From positions 1 through 25,430 of the forward strand of contig CALAEY010000124.1 in assembly GCA_937891085.1 (NCBI GenBank): DNA of 25,430 nt, read 5' to 3'. This stretch comes from an uncultured Prevotellaceae bacterium. GTDB lineage: Bacteria > Bacteroidota > Bacteroidia > Bacteroidales > Bacteroidaceae. Numbering within the stretch: position 1 is the stretch's first letter; each line of letters opens with the position of its first letter. Shown here piece by piece: positions 1 through 7,390 of the stretch. Both the position numbers and the translations under genes were made by a program. The notes under the pieces are model-generated. The model was not told the origin of the DNA. It ran no database searches and saw only the letters and a program-made list of their open reading frames with translations.

Positions 1-90
1 AGATTGAGACCTGCCTGGCGAGTGGAAGCCAATTAATCAGTGAACACTAATTAAACTTTAGTCGTGCTTCTCATAAAAGCATACAAAGAT

Positions 91-263
91 ACAAAATTTG
101 CATCCCAAATGCAACTATTTTCCCAACTATTTTCGCGAAAAATGCCATTTTACTTCCGCTTCTTCCGCCTCTTCTTCCGCTATGATAGCTGATGCGGTGC
201 ATGCGTTTTCTGGAGTTAGCGGAATAGCGGAAGAAGAAATGAAATTTGTTTTGCAAATTTTGT
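91..263. repeat. Nested inverted repeats
   Basis: Outer arms ACAAAATTTGCA (91-102) and TGCAAATTTTGT (252-263) are perfect 12-bp complements. Inner arms TCTTCTTCCGCTAT (170-183) and ATAGCGGAAGAAGA (224-237) are perfect 14-bp complements. The segment between the outer and inner arms is unequal (67 against 14 bases), so this is a hairpin within a hairpin rather than one long palindrome. It could be a structured RNA, a remnant of a small mobile element or a terminator-like region of a gene left of the window. Confidence 0.6.
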
Positions 264-405
264 CAAATATAATAGTAAAACGGTGGTAGTTTCACAACTT
301 CCTCCGTTCCATTTACTAACCTATTAAAATTTAAACTTATGGCCTTAATGAGCTAAAACTGCTGTTAAGAAGCTATTATATAGTGGTATTATGGTTCTGA
401 CGTTG

Positions 406-437
406 CAAAGGTAGTGCATACGTTTGACATACAGAAA
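406..437 (-). promoter_or_regulatory. Leftward Bacteroidota-type promoter, target unclear
   Basis: On the minus strand the -7 element TACCTTTG (406-413) matches TAnnTTTG exactly, with TTTC (434-437) as a one-mismatch -33 element after a 20-bp spacer. A transcript would start near 400 and run leftward through the nested inverted repeats. No gene is visible for it inside the window. Confidence 0.35.
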
Positions 438-488
438 GTAGGGCTGACTTATCTTGGCAGAGAAATCGTTCTTTTTCTCGTAGATTAT

Positions 489-520
489 TTTGTTATTATC
501 CTTAAAAGTGATTATCTTCG
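489..520 (+). promoter_or_regulatory. Promoter of the 543-890 gene
   Basis: TTTG at 489-492, a 20-bp spacer, then TATCTTCG at 513-520 (one mismatch to TAnnTTTG). The expected transcription start is near 525, giving a very short leader before the ATG at 543. Confidence 0.5.
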
Positions 521-542
521 CTGCATGTAGTATTCAAAGAAT

Positions 543-890
543 ATGGAGCAGGAAAATGAAATAAAGAGCAGACTGATAGATGACTTGAAGGCAGAGAATC
601 GCTTTTGGTCATACAATCAGGCTTCTATTCAGGATGTAGATGATGATGTCCTGATAGAGATGGTGTTGCTATATCTGGATCTTAATCAGATAGACCTGCT
701 TTTTAAGATATATCCTTACCATAAGATAAAGAAAGCGTGGCTGGAGCGACTTGTTACCCAGGGTGACTATTATTTCACGCTGAATAAATTCTTAGCTTGG
801 TATTATTTTCATGCCAAACGTCCTGGTATGTATGTGAGGGCGATGGCTACGCGTCAACTTAACCGTATGGCATCATATACCAAAGTTTGA
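543..890 (+). CDS. Small protein resembling AbiEi-like/DUF6922 family
   Basis: A 115-aa soluble protein with no signal peptide or membrane segment. From memory the pattern FWSYN near residue 21, then LIE.VLLYLDL, LLF.IYP, IKKAW..LV.QGDYY..LNKFLAWYYFH and a final MATRQLNRM resembles small Bacteroidota proteins (DUF6922-like) usually found beside AbiEii-type nucleotidyltransferase toxins. In that setting they would be the antitoxin-side partner of a type IV toxin-antitoxin pair. No nucleotidyltransferase is present here: the next gene is a convergent ATPase. The promoter 489-520 fits this start. After the stop, the +1 frame continues with helix-like coding potential (KFDVSAYDIQEFIKSLLENQ, to about 949), so the C-terminus may be frameshifted. 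The family call is tentative. Confidence 0.6.
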   Translation: MEQENEIKSRLIDDLKAENRFWSYNQASIQDVDDDVLIEMVLLYLDLNQIDLLFKIYPYHKIKKAWLERLVTQGDYYFTLNKFLAWYYFHAKRPGMYVRAMATRQLNRMASYTKV

Positions 891-960
891 TGTCTCTGCT
901 TATGATATTCAAGAGTTTATCAAATCTCTGCTGGAAAATCAGTGTAGATGATAATAGAAT

Positions 961-2103
961 TCAGACCAGTTGCTTAAGCCAAAGGTTGAAGAAACGGTCG
1001 TAGACCCAGTAGCCTGAAGCGTCACGATATATCAGGTCTTTGTCCAGGAGAGCGGTCAGAGCCGTTTTCACGCTACTGGCACTGGGTAGCTCGTACTGCT
1101 TGAGAAAATCGTTCGATTGCGGACTTGCCACGCGCTCACTTTTGGCAATAGCTTTCAAGAGCGACAACTGGTTGTCAGTCAGAAATCCTACCAAAGTCTC
1201 ATATTGCATACTGTTCCTGTGGACAATGTGCCAGATAGCTTCGTTTACTTGTTGCTCGCTTTCAACATTTCGTTCCACTTCGTAAAGACGGTTCAATATT
1301 TGCTGAATGTTTTGGGTAATGCCGCTAAACCTTTGATAGATAGTGCTGAACACCTCGCGAGTGATGCTTCCTCGTTTGGCAGTAAAAAACCGATTGGCAA
1401 AGTCATAATATACCTCCTCATGTAGTGGAGCCAGTCCCATAGAAGCTGTACTTTGATAGAATGGCCTTTCTGGAGATTGGAACATCTGGGCCATCAAGTG
1501 TTGCTTACTGCCTGAAAAGATGAAACTTACATTAGGCGAAAACTGTATGTAGGACCTGAGTTGTGCCTCCAAACCCTGCTCAGGGTAATAAGATATTTGC
1601 TGGAACTCATCTATGGCGATGTAAACCTTGTTCCGGCTTTGGTTGAGAAAGTCGAAAATGGTTTTGATGGTCATGACCGACTGTGATGGTTCAATACTGA
1701 CAGACACAGTGGGCATACCTGTCAGCGGATCGGCACTGAAAACGGGACGCCAGGAACCGAAGAATTCCAACAAGCGCTTGAACGTTTTTTGCTGATAGGA
1801 AAGTGCATTTTGTGCGATAGCTGTACCAAACAGTTGCACAAAATCATGTTGGTTCTTGGTGGGAAAGATGTCGATATAGATGCAAATGGCATTCTTGTCA
1901 GCTTCTTTGATGCGATAGAACGCATTTTGAATCAGCCCCGTTTTGCCCATTCTGCGTGGTGAAATAAGCGTAGTATTGCGCCCATTTTGCAAATTTGCTA
2001 TCAGCTCTTCTGTCTCTTCCAGACGGTCGCAGAAGTATCTCGGATCTACATAACCTTGATAAATAAAGGGGTTTCTGATATTTGAGTCACTTTTCCTTGC
2101 CAT
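961..2103 (-). CDS. AAA family ATPase (ATPase_2/archaeal ATPase-like)
   Basis: A 380-aa cytoplasmic P-loop ATPase. The frame opens further upstream (to 2280), but I place the start at the ATG of MARKSDSN (2101-2103). Reasons: the preceding residues are not protein-like, and a minus-strand promoter (-7 at 2170-2177) lies inside that extension. The Walker A is ISPRRMGKTGLI near residue 45 and the Walker B is VYIAIDEFQQI near residue 160. The N-terminal NPFIYQGYVDPRYFCDR..E..ELI and the C-terminal winged-helix-like part (SSVKTALTALLDKDLIYRD...YWVYDRFFNLWL) are typical of Bacteroidota ATPase_2 proteins. These are abundant, often multicopy genes of unknown role; some are linked to mobile elements. 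The substrate or partner is unknown. It converges with the 543-890 gene, 70 bp apart. Confidence 0.85.
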   Translation of the reverse strand: MARKSDSNIRNPFIYQGYVDPRYFCDRLEETEELIANLQNGRNTTLISPRRMGKTGLIQNAFYRIKEADKNAICIYIDIFPTKNQHDFVQLFGTAIAQNALSYQQKTFKRLLEFFGSWRPVFSADPLTGMPTVSVSIEPSQSVMTIKTIFDFLNQSRNKVYIAIDEFQQISYYPEQGLEAQLRSYIQFSPNVSFIFSGSKQHLMAQMFQSPERPFYQSTASMGLAPLHEEVYYDFANRFFTAKRGSITREVFSTIYQRFSGITQNIQQILNRLYEVERNVESEQQVNEAIWHIVHRNSMQYETLVGFLTDNQLSLLKAIAKSERVASPQSNDFLKQYELPSASSVKTALTALLDKDLIYRDASGYWVYDRFFNLWLKQLV

Positions 2104-2121
2104 AATAGTATTGCTTTTTAT

Positions 2122-2168
2122 ATCGTGTAAATCCCGTGACGTACTTTCCGTGACGTAACTTACACGAT
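2122..2168. repeat. Inverted repeat enclosing a direct repeat at the ATPase transcription start
   Basis: ATCGTGTAA (2122-2130) and TTACACGAT (2160-2168) are perfect 9-bp inverted arms. Between them CCGTGACGTA occurs twice (2134-2143 and 2148-2157), 14 bp apart. The cluster lies between the -7 element and the start codon of the ATPase gene, where an operator or a leader hairpin would be expected. A role is inferred only from position. Confidence 0.6.
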
Positions 2169-2169
2169 G

Positions 2170-2201
2170 CAAAGCTATGAATAATAATTGATTCCTCCTA
2201 A
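2170..2201 (-). promoter_or_regulatory. Promoter of the ATPase gene
   Basis: On the minus strand TAGCTTTG (2170-2177) matches TAnnTTTG. TTAG (2198-2201) is a one-mismatch -33 element with a 20-bp spacer. The predicted start of transcription falls inside the repeat cluster 2122-2168. Confidence 0.5.
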
Positions 2202-2305
2202 TGTTTACGCATCTTTTTTGCTGAATTAAGCTGAGAAGTATGGTCGTAGCTATAGTATACGCCCCAAAGTTTCTTACCATCGACCATGCGGGCTACTTTG
2301 CCGTT

Positions 2306-2337
2306 CCTCCGTTGTCCCTCCGTTGTTCCTCCGTTGT
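2306..2337. repeat. Three 11-bp phased direct repeats
   Basis: CCTCCGTTGT occurs exactly three times, at 2306-2315, 2317-2326 and 2328-2337, with a period of 11 bp (about one helical turn). The array ends 12 bp before the -33 element of the metallo-hydrolase promoter. Confidence 0.75.
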
Positions 2338-2348
2338 GACTCCGCTTT

Positions 2349-2380
2349 TTTGTATTTCTCAGAAACAATTACGATATTTG
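2349..2380 (+). promoter_or_regulatory. Promoter of the MBL-fold gene
   Basis: TTTG at 2349-2352, a 20-bp spacer and GATATTTG at 2373-2380 (one mismatch to TAnnTTTG). Transcription would begin near 2386, so translation must start at the ATG 2401 rather than at the in-frame ATG 2323. Confidence 0.55.
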
Positions 2381-2400
2381 TAGCAACAAATCTGAATGCT

Positions 2401-3417
2401 ATGAGAAAGAAGTTATTATCTTTGGGCCTGACGGCCCTGCTGTGCCTGCCGATGATGGCACAGAACAATGCGAATGACAATGAGTTTTGGGGAAGTGCTG
2501 ATTCCTACTTGCTGAGACAGACGGCACGTACCTTGGATTTGGTGGACCGGGCTCTGCAGGAGTATCCGCCTGTGACGGGCAATGGAACAGCCCGAAGACT
2601 GGCACTTTACAATGTGGATGCTATACTGCATAATACCACCTTCGACAAGAGTGAGCAGTTGATGAACTATGTGAAGATGCGTATGCAGCAGGTGATAGAT
2701 GGTCTCAAGGCACCGTTGGAGGCAGAAATGAGCATCTATAAGCTCTATAATCATGGCTTTATTGTGCGTACGAAGAGTGCCACTGTGGCCTACGACATGG
2801 TGATGGGCAGCACCTACCAGTTGATTCCTGATGAGCTGATGGCGCAGTTGGTGGACCTGTGCGACATTATGTTCCTCAGCCATAAGCATCGGGATCATGT
2901 GGATCCAGGGGTGGTGAAGATGTTCACAGACAGGGGAAAACAGGTGGTAGGCCCGGCTGAGGCTTTGCCCAATAATAAGGAAATGACCCATTTCCGTGAG
3001 GAGAAAATAGCAGACCTGAGCATCCAGTTGCCCAAGGGAAAGCTGAGCATCAAGGTGTTGCCTGGACATCAGGATGAATTGCAGAACAATATCTATGTGA
3101 TCACCACGCCAGAAGGGCTGACTTATGCCCAGACTGGTGATCAGTATCTGGAAGAAGACATCCCTTGGATAGCCAATGTGAAGAATGAGATTCCCAAAGT
3201 GGATGTGCTGCTCATCAACTGCTGGGCGATGGAACTGAAGACTCATGTGGATGGATTCAGTCCTAAGTTGGTCATCACGGGCCATGAGAATGAGATGGGG
3301 CATGGCATTGACCATCGAGAGGCCTACTGGATGAGCTACCTGAAACTGGACGAACTGGGGTATCCCTATTCGCTCATGACATGGGGAGAGTGCTATAATT
3401 ATAATAAGGTGAAATAA
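2401..3417 (+). CDS. Exported metallo-beta-lactamase-fold hydrolase
   Basis: A 338-aa protein. I start it at ATG 2401 because it gives a clean signal peptide (MRKKLLSLGLTALLCLPMMAQ, cleaved after about residue 21) and lies just downstream of a good promoter. The metal-binding signature is SHKHRDH at residues 160-166, the H-x-H-x-D-H of the metallo-beta-lactamase fold. Further candidate ligands are in GHQDE, the TGDQYL segment and ITGHENEMGHGIDH near the C-terminus. The overall layout resembles UlaG-like/L-ascorbate-6-phosphate lactonase-type MBL proteins, but with a helical N-terminal extension (about residues 30-105). The protein would be periplasmic. Its substrate cannot be deduced. It stands alone in front of the sigma factor gene, with a 68-bp gap. 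Confidence 0.85.
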   Translation: MRKKLLSLGLTALLCLPMMAQNNANDNEFWGSADSYLLRQTARTLDLVDRALQEYPPVTGNGTARRLALYNVDAILHNTTFDKSEQLMNYVKMRMQQVIDGLKAPLEAEMSIYKLYNHGFIVRTKSATVAYDMVMGSTYQLIPDELMAQLVDLCDIMFLSHKHRDHVDPGVVKMFTDRGKQVVGPAEALPNNKEMTHFREEKIADLSIQLPKGKLSIKVLPGHQDELQNNIYVITTPEGLTYAQTGDQYLEEDIPWIANVKNEIPKVDVLLINCWAMELKTHVDGFSPKLVITGHENEMGHGIDHREAYWMSYLKLDELGYPYSLMTWGECYNYNKVK

Positions 3418-3485
3418 TTTTATCAATAGAGTGTAGTTTTATTTTGGGCACCTGCGTCTAATGTACAGAAAAACGAAACAAAAAG

Positions 3486-3965
3486 ATGGATGCATTAGAA
3501 CAAAAATTCGCACAGATGGTCAGAGAACACAAGACTACGATATACACCGTATGCTACATGTTCTCTAAGGAAGAGGATGAGGTGAACGACCTCTTCCAAG
3601 AGGTACTCATCAACCTGTGGAAAGGCTATGAGGGCTTTCAGGGCAAGAGTGACGTGAAGACGTGGATCTACCGCGTGAGCCTGAATACCTGTATCTCACA
3701 GGACAGGAAAAAGAAAAGTCGCAAGAAGGCTGAGATGGGCATGAATGCAGGCCTGCTGGGTGAGGGAGGTGAAAGCTCAAAGCAAATCCGGATGCTGCAT
3801 GAGCGCATCAACCGCCTGGAGATATTCGATCGCGCCATCATCCTATTGTGGCTGGAGAACCAGAGCTATGAAGAGATAGCTGCCATCGTGGGAATCTCCG
3901 TGAAGAATGTATCCGTCCGTCTGCTTCGCATCAAGAAAAAGTTGATGGAAATGTCTAACGATTAA
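3486..3965 (+). CDS. ECF-type RNA polymerase sigma factor
   Basis: A 159-aa protein of the usual length for extracytoplasmic function sigma factors. Region 2 covers about residues 10-75 (VCYMFSKEEDEVNDLFQEVLINLW, then DVKTWIYRVSLNTCI). Region 4 covers about 105-155, with the helix-turn-helix YEEIAAIVGISVKNVSVRLLRIKKKL. A lysine-rich linker separates them. It would direct core RNA polymerase to a small set of promoters when released. The next gene begins 12 bp after its stop and encodes a membrane protein with a coiled coil, so the two are probably one operon ending at the hairpin 4590-4611. I cannot tell the target genes. Confidence 0.9.
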   Translation: MDALEQKFAQMVREHKTTIYTVCYMFSKEEDEVNDLFQEVLINLWKGYEGFQGKSDVKTWIYRVSLNTCISQDRKKKSRKKAEMGMNAGLLGEGGESSKQIRMLHERINRLEIFDRAIILLWLENQSYEEIAAIVGISVKNVSVRLLRIKKKLMEMSND

Positions 3966-3977
3966 AATTGCACTACT

Positions 3978-4562
3978 ATGGAAGAGAATATGGAATTGCA
4001 GGAAATGCGCGAGCAACTGGAACTGCTCAAGGCACAGGTGGCTAAGCAGCAATTGGTGAACGATCTCAACGTGAAGAAGATGGCTAAGAACAAAGTCTCT
4101 GGACTGAAAAGTAAGTTCTGGCTGAAAATAGCTATCACTGTATTTGGCTTGCTATATTGCCCCTGGGCTTTTGGGGAGATTATGAATGCAAGTGTCTGGT
4201 TCATGGGGGTGACAGAGCTGTTCCTCTTAGTATGTTTAGTGGCAGAAATCTATTCGCACTGGGACTTGTGGAGCGAGAACCTTAATTTCAATATGGCCGA
4301 CTATGCACGCAGGATGTTGCGCATCAAGAAGATGAATGCCTTTTGGTTTAAGTGGGGAATGATTTTTATCTTCCCGTGGTTTGCCTGGTTCGTGTGGGAA
4401 GCTTACAAGAACAGTGAGTTTGAGTTCCAATGGATAGGACTATTGGTAGGTGGTATCATCGGTGGCATCATAGGCTTTGGCATAGGCTATAGGATATATA
4501 GGAAAGAGCAATCCGCCCTGCAGGAACTGGCAGATAGCTTGGAGGAGTTATCACAAGAGTGA
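3978..4562 (+). CDS. Membrane protein with N-terminal coiled coil, candidate anti-sigma partner
   Basis: A 194-aa protein. The first 45 residues are charged and heptad-like (EENMELQEMREQLELLKAQ and on), predicted as a cytoplasmic coiled coil or long helix. Four hydrophobic segments follow: about 50-68, 74-97, 118-140 and 152-172. The last is very glycine-rich (LLVGGIIGGIIGFGIGYRIY). A short helical tail rich in Glu and Leu ends the protein. It lacks the zinc-binding HxxxCxxC of classical anti-sigma domains and has no FecR-like domain. The 12-bp spacing from the ECF sigma gene and the shared terminator argue for a sigma-binding membrane partner. That role is inference from context. Confidence 0.75.
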   Translation: MEENMELQEMREQLELLKAQVAKQQLVNDLNVKKMAKNKVSGLKSKFWLKIAITVFGLLYCPWAFGEIMNASVWFMGVTELFLLVCLVAEIYSHWDLWSENLNFNMADYARRMLRIKKMNAFWFKWGMIFIFPWFAWFVWEAYKNSEFEFQWIGLLVGGIIGGIIGFGIGYRIYRKEQSALQELADSLEELSQE

Positions 4563-4589
4563 TAGCAGATATCTCTTACAGAGAAGGAA

Positions 4590-4620
4590 CAGACGTAAAC
4601 TTTTATGTCTGCTTTTTCTT
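4590..4620 (+). terminator. Rho-independent terminator of the sigma operon
   Basis: A stem CAGACGTAAA/TTTATGTCTG (one G-U pair, 4590-4611) is followed by CTTTTTCTT. It separates the sigma/membrane-protein pair from the large regulator gene. Confidence 0.7.
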
Positions 4621-4627
4621 TACAAAA

Positions 4628-4659
4628 ATTGGAATTATCGGAAGAATATCCTAATTTTG
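4628..4659 (+). promoter_or_regulatory. Promoter of the transmembrane regulator gene
   Basis: ATTG (4628-4631), a 20-bp spacer and TAATTTTG (4652-4659), an exact TAnnTTTG. Transcription would start near 4664, which excludes the in-frame TTG at 4667 as a useful start and supports ATG 4688. Confidence 0.55.
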
Positions 4660-4687
4660 ACCGAAATTGGTGAAGAATGGGATTGCT

Positions 4688-7291
4688 ATGATAAAAAGAC
4701 TAAGGTATATCTGCTTGATAGTGAGCCTGCTCCTGCTGGGGCAGACCAGCCTTTATGCGCAGCTGTTCTTATCGCAGCGCGACAGGGACATAGAAGCCAG
4801 CCTGAATTACAATGAGGGCGTCTATATCCTATCCAACTATTCAGACAACTCCATGCCAACCAAGGAGACACTTTCGCTGGAAGAACTGCTTGATCACAAT
4901 GTGGAGGCCTTCTACTTCTATCTACGCAAAGATACCGTCAGCAACACGATGCTCCTTAGAAACCCTGATGGCGGATTTACACCATTTTCCGAAGCATTGG
5001 TTACTATCAAGAAGTTCTTGATGGAGAATCCAAAGCGTCTGGTGACGTTGTTCTTGGATTATCTGGTGGAGACAGACATGGTGCGAGTCTTCAGTGAAAT
5101 AGGCTTGATGGACAATGTGTGTGAGTATGACAGCAGGACGGGATGGCCTACCATGAAGAATATGATAGAATCTGACCGTCGATTGGTGGTCTTTGAGGTA
5201 CAACGTCATCTGAACAGTCCTTCGTGGATGAACAATACGGCCGATCATGTGGAGCATGCAGAGACAGAATGGAATATAGGTACTTCTGCTGTTGAGACAT
5301 TCGATGAGCGTCTTAAGAAAAGCCTCTCCCTCTATTCGGGCCTGAAGAACTTAGAGAACACCCGTGCTGAGGAAGAAATCTATGATATGGCGCGCTATTC
5401 ACCTTATATTATAGAGGGGTATCGCAGAGCATGGATCAGAGATGGCATAATGCCCAACTTCGTCTTGGTGAATCGCTATTATAACTGGATTGCCAGTTCT
5501 GCCACCACGTTTAGGAATTTCAATATCGTGTCAGGCATAGTGACCTATAATGGCGAACTGCTGAACTATGTGAATTGGGAGGGCTATTCTAATTCCACGC
5601 CAGGGAAATTTTCTTTCCCCCTGGAGCTCAATGGCGATATGGAGCTTTTCCCTGTAAGTCCTGGATATACAATCTCACCAGAGCGTGTCAAGATAGAGGA
5701 TAATGGCAGTCGACGCATCTTCGTGAGCGAACTAAAGGCAAAGCCTCTGCCTATAAGCCATAATCTGGAGCTCAACTTGCCACTGAACGGCTCTGCTAAA
5801 GATGAATCCAGGAACAAGTATACTACCTTGTCACGTGGCGTGGAATTTGGCCTTGACCCCATACGTGGTGAAGTGGCTTCTTTTGAGAACTCTATGCGCA
5901 TAGACCTGCCTACCTCATCGGAAATCAAGATGAGAGATCATGACTTTACGGTGGGTGTTTGGCTGAAAATCCCCAGATATCTGGAGGGTAAAGAGGATTA
6001 CTGTGTGCTTGGCTCTAAGAATAATGCCTACCAGCAGGGTTTGCATTTCTTGATAAGAAACCATAAGCCTTATATGGGCTTCTTCAACAATGACCTTCAT
6101 GGGAATACGGAGATTGAGGCAGGGAAGTGGTATCATGTGGTTTGGAGGTACAACAAAAACAATGGGGAGCAGGCCATCTTCGTGGATGGAAAACTGGATG
6201 CCATAGCTTATGAACGTCCTGCCTATCTGGGGAACGACAGCCTGTATGTGGGTTATGTAGACTTTAATCAAACGGCTAACTTTGAAGGAAACCTTAGTGC
6301 ATTCAATGTGTGGTCCAGAGTGCTGAGCGATAAGGAAATCATGGCATTGAGCAGTCAGATGGTGGATTTGAATGCCAATCCGATGGAGAACCTGAATACT
6401 TGGCTTTTAGTAAGTTCGGTATTACTGGTGATAGCTTTGGGCGTGACAGCCTATCTATTCCGTAGGCACTGGAAGCGGACACATGAGAAATCGCAGTTGG
6501 TGTTTACTGGCAAGGGGTTGAACAAACCAGAAGAGCCCGTAGAACAGCAGAGGAATATCGTCCGTCTGTTCGGAGAGTTCACTGTTATCGATCGTAATGG
6601 AGAGAACATCACAGCCCTCTTCACCCCCAAAATAAAGCAGATCTTCCTGTTGATACTGCTCTATTCTTCACGCGGAGGACAGGGGATCTCTGGCAATGAC
6701 TTGGCAGACTATATCTGGGGAGATACGGAAGGGAAGAAGATCAAGAGCTTGCGCAGTGTGTCTATCCTCAAGCTCCGTAAGATCTTGGAGCGTCTGGATA
6801 AGATGGAAGTGCTCTTCAATGCCAATCACTACACCATGCAGGTGCAGCCACCATTGACTTGTGATTACTTGATGTATCTCGACATGCTGCGTGAGAAGCG
6901 GGTGAACACAAAGAAAGACTTCGAGCAGGTGTATCGTATCATCAGCAGGGGAGAGATCTTTGAAGGCGAATCATTCAACTGGATGGACGACTATAAGAGC
7001 TATGTATGCAACAGCTCTGTGGATGTGATGTCACGCTTCATAGGTAGTTATTCCATCAAGGATGAGTCTGATGCTGTGATACAGATAGCCGAGCAAATCT
7101 TGGTGAACGATCCTACCAACGAAGAGGCACTGAGCTATAAAGTCAGGGCACTCATCGCTCACAATAACTTCAAGCAGGCACGCTATGCCTATGATAGATT
7201 CTGCAACGAGTTTAAGGCTATGTATGGTGAGTCTTTTGGACTTTCTTTCGAACAGATCTCCAGTGAAACGGGCTTGAAAGACCTTATTTAG
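4688..7291 (+). CDS. Membrane-spanning one-component regulator: PLC-like + LamG-like + TM + winged helix + BTAD-like
   Basis: An 867-aa protein from ATG 4688. A signal peptide (about 1-24, ending SLYAQ) is followed by a periplasmic PLC-like phosphodiesterase barrel (about 30-290). Pattern matches there are LEELLDHNVEAFYFYLR, GFTPFSEALVTIKKFL and GWPTMKNMIESDRRLVVF. The positions of the two catalytic histidines seem to be replaced (around Y51 and L90-R91), so I expect binding rather than catalysis. Residues about 361-556 form a LamG/concanavalin-like domain (MRIDLP, FTVGVWLKI, WYHVVWRY, IFVDGKLD, FNVWSRVLSDKEI). One membrane helix lies at 572-592 followed by RRHWKR. The cytoplasmic part has a winged helix from FGEF (628) through about 700, then a BTAD-like helical domain (about 723-867). 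It probably senses a periplasmic ligand and regulates the downstream operon. The ligand is unknown; domain limits are by eye. Confidence 0.8.
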   Translation: MIKRLRYICLIVSLLLLGQTSLYAQLFLSQRDRDIEASLNYNEGVYILSNYSDNSMPTKETLSLEELLDHNVEAFYFYLRKDTVSNTMLLRNPDGGFTPFSEALVTIKKFLMENPKRLVTLFLDYLVETDMVRVFSEIGLMDNVCEYDSRTGWPTMKNMIESDRRLVVFEVQRHLNSPSWMNNTADHVEHAETEWNIGTSAVETFDERLKKSLSLYSGLKNLENTRAEEEIYDMARYSPYIIEGYRRAWIRDGIMPNFVLVNRYYNWIASSATTFRNFNIVSGIVTYNGELLNYVNWEGYSNSTPGKFSFPLELNGDMELFPVSPGYTISPERVKIEDNGSRRIFVSELKAKPLPISHNLELNLPLNGSAKDESRNKYTTLSRGVEFGLDPIRGEVASFENSMRIDLPTSSEIKMRDHDFTVGVWLKIPRYLEGKEDYCVLGSKNNAYQQGLHFLIRNHKPYMGFFNNDLHGNTEIEAGKWYHVVWRYNKNNGEQAIFVDGKLDAIAYERPAYLGNDSLYVGYVDFNQTANFEGNLSAFNVWSRVLSDKEIMALSSQMVDLNANPMENLNTWLLVSSVLLVIALGVTAYLFRRHWKRTHEKSQLVFTGKGLNKPEEPVEQQRNIVRLFGEFTVIDRNGENITALFTPKIKQIFLLILLYSSRGGQGISGNDLADYIWGDTEGKKIKSLRSVSILKLRKILERLDKMEVLFNANHYTMQVQPPLTCDYLMYLDMLREKRVNTKKDFEQVYRIISRGEIFEGESFNWMDDYKSYVCNSSVDVMSRFIGSYSIKDESDAVIQIAEQILVNDPTNEEALSYKVRALIAHNNFKQARYAYDRFCNEFKAMYGESFGLSFEQISSETGLKDLI

Positions 7292-7390
7292 CCCAAAGGC
7301 AAGGACAAATTTTTCAGATAAAGGTAAAATTTTTTCAACTTTTTTTATTTTTCTTATTGTGCTCATAATCAATATGATAGCTTTCGGCTC

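Larger units (their letters stand above)
1..542. other. Left intergenic region, no convincing gene
   Basis: I find no frame here with the composition of a real protein; the short open frames are repeat-derived. What is present: an imperfect hairpin at 33-54 (10-bp arms, one mismatch), an outer inverted repeat 91-102/252-263, an inner perfect 14-bp inverted repeat 170-183/224-237, three CTTCCGC-type direct repeats at 152-180, a leftward promoter-like site at 406-437, and the promoter of the first gene at 489-520. The function of the repeats is unknown; see the finding on a possible structured RNA. Confidence 0.6.

Noticed and set aside
71..289. Small overlapping open frames of 61 and 63 codons at the left edge
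   Set aside because: They are built from the CTTCCGC/GCGGAAG repeats on opposite strands and give low-complexity Ser-rich or Arg/Gly-rich products.
2104..2280. A 59-residue N-terminal extension of the ATPase
   Set aside because: It spans the promoter element and the repeat cluster, and the family normally begins near MARK...NPF.
2416..3426. A long minus-strand open frame opposite the MBL-fold gene
   Set aside because: Its product is His/Leu-rich with no domain pattern, as expected from the antisense of a real gene; the plus-strand frame has a signal peptide, metal motif and promoter.
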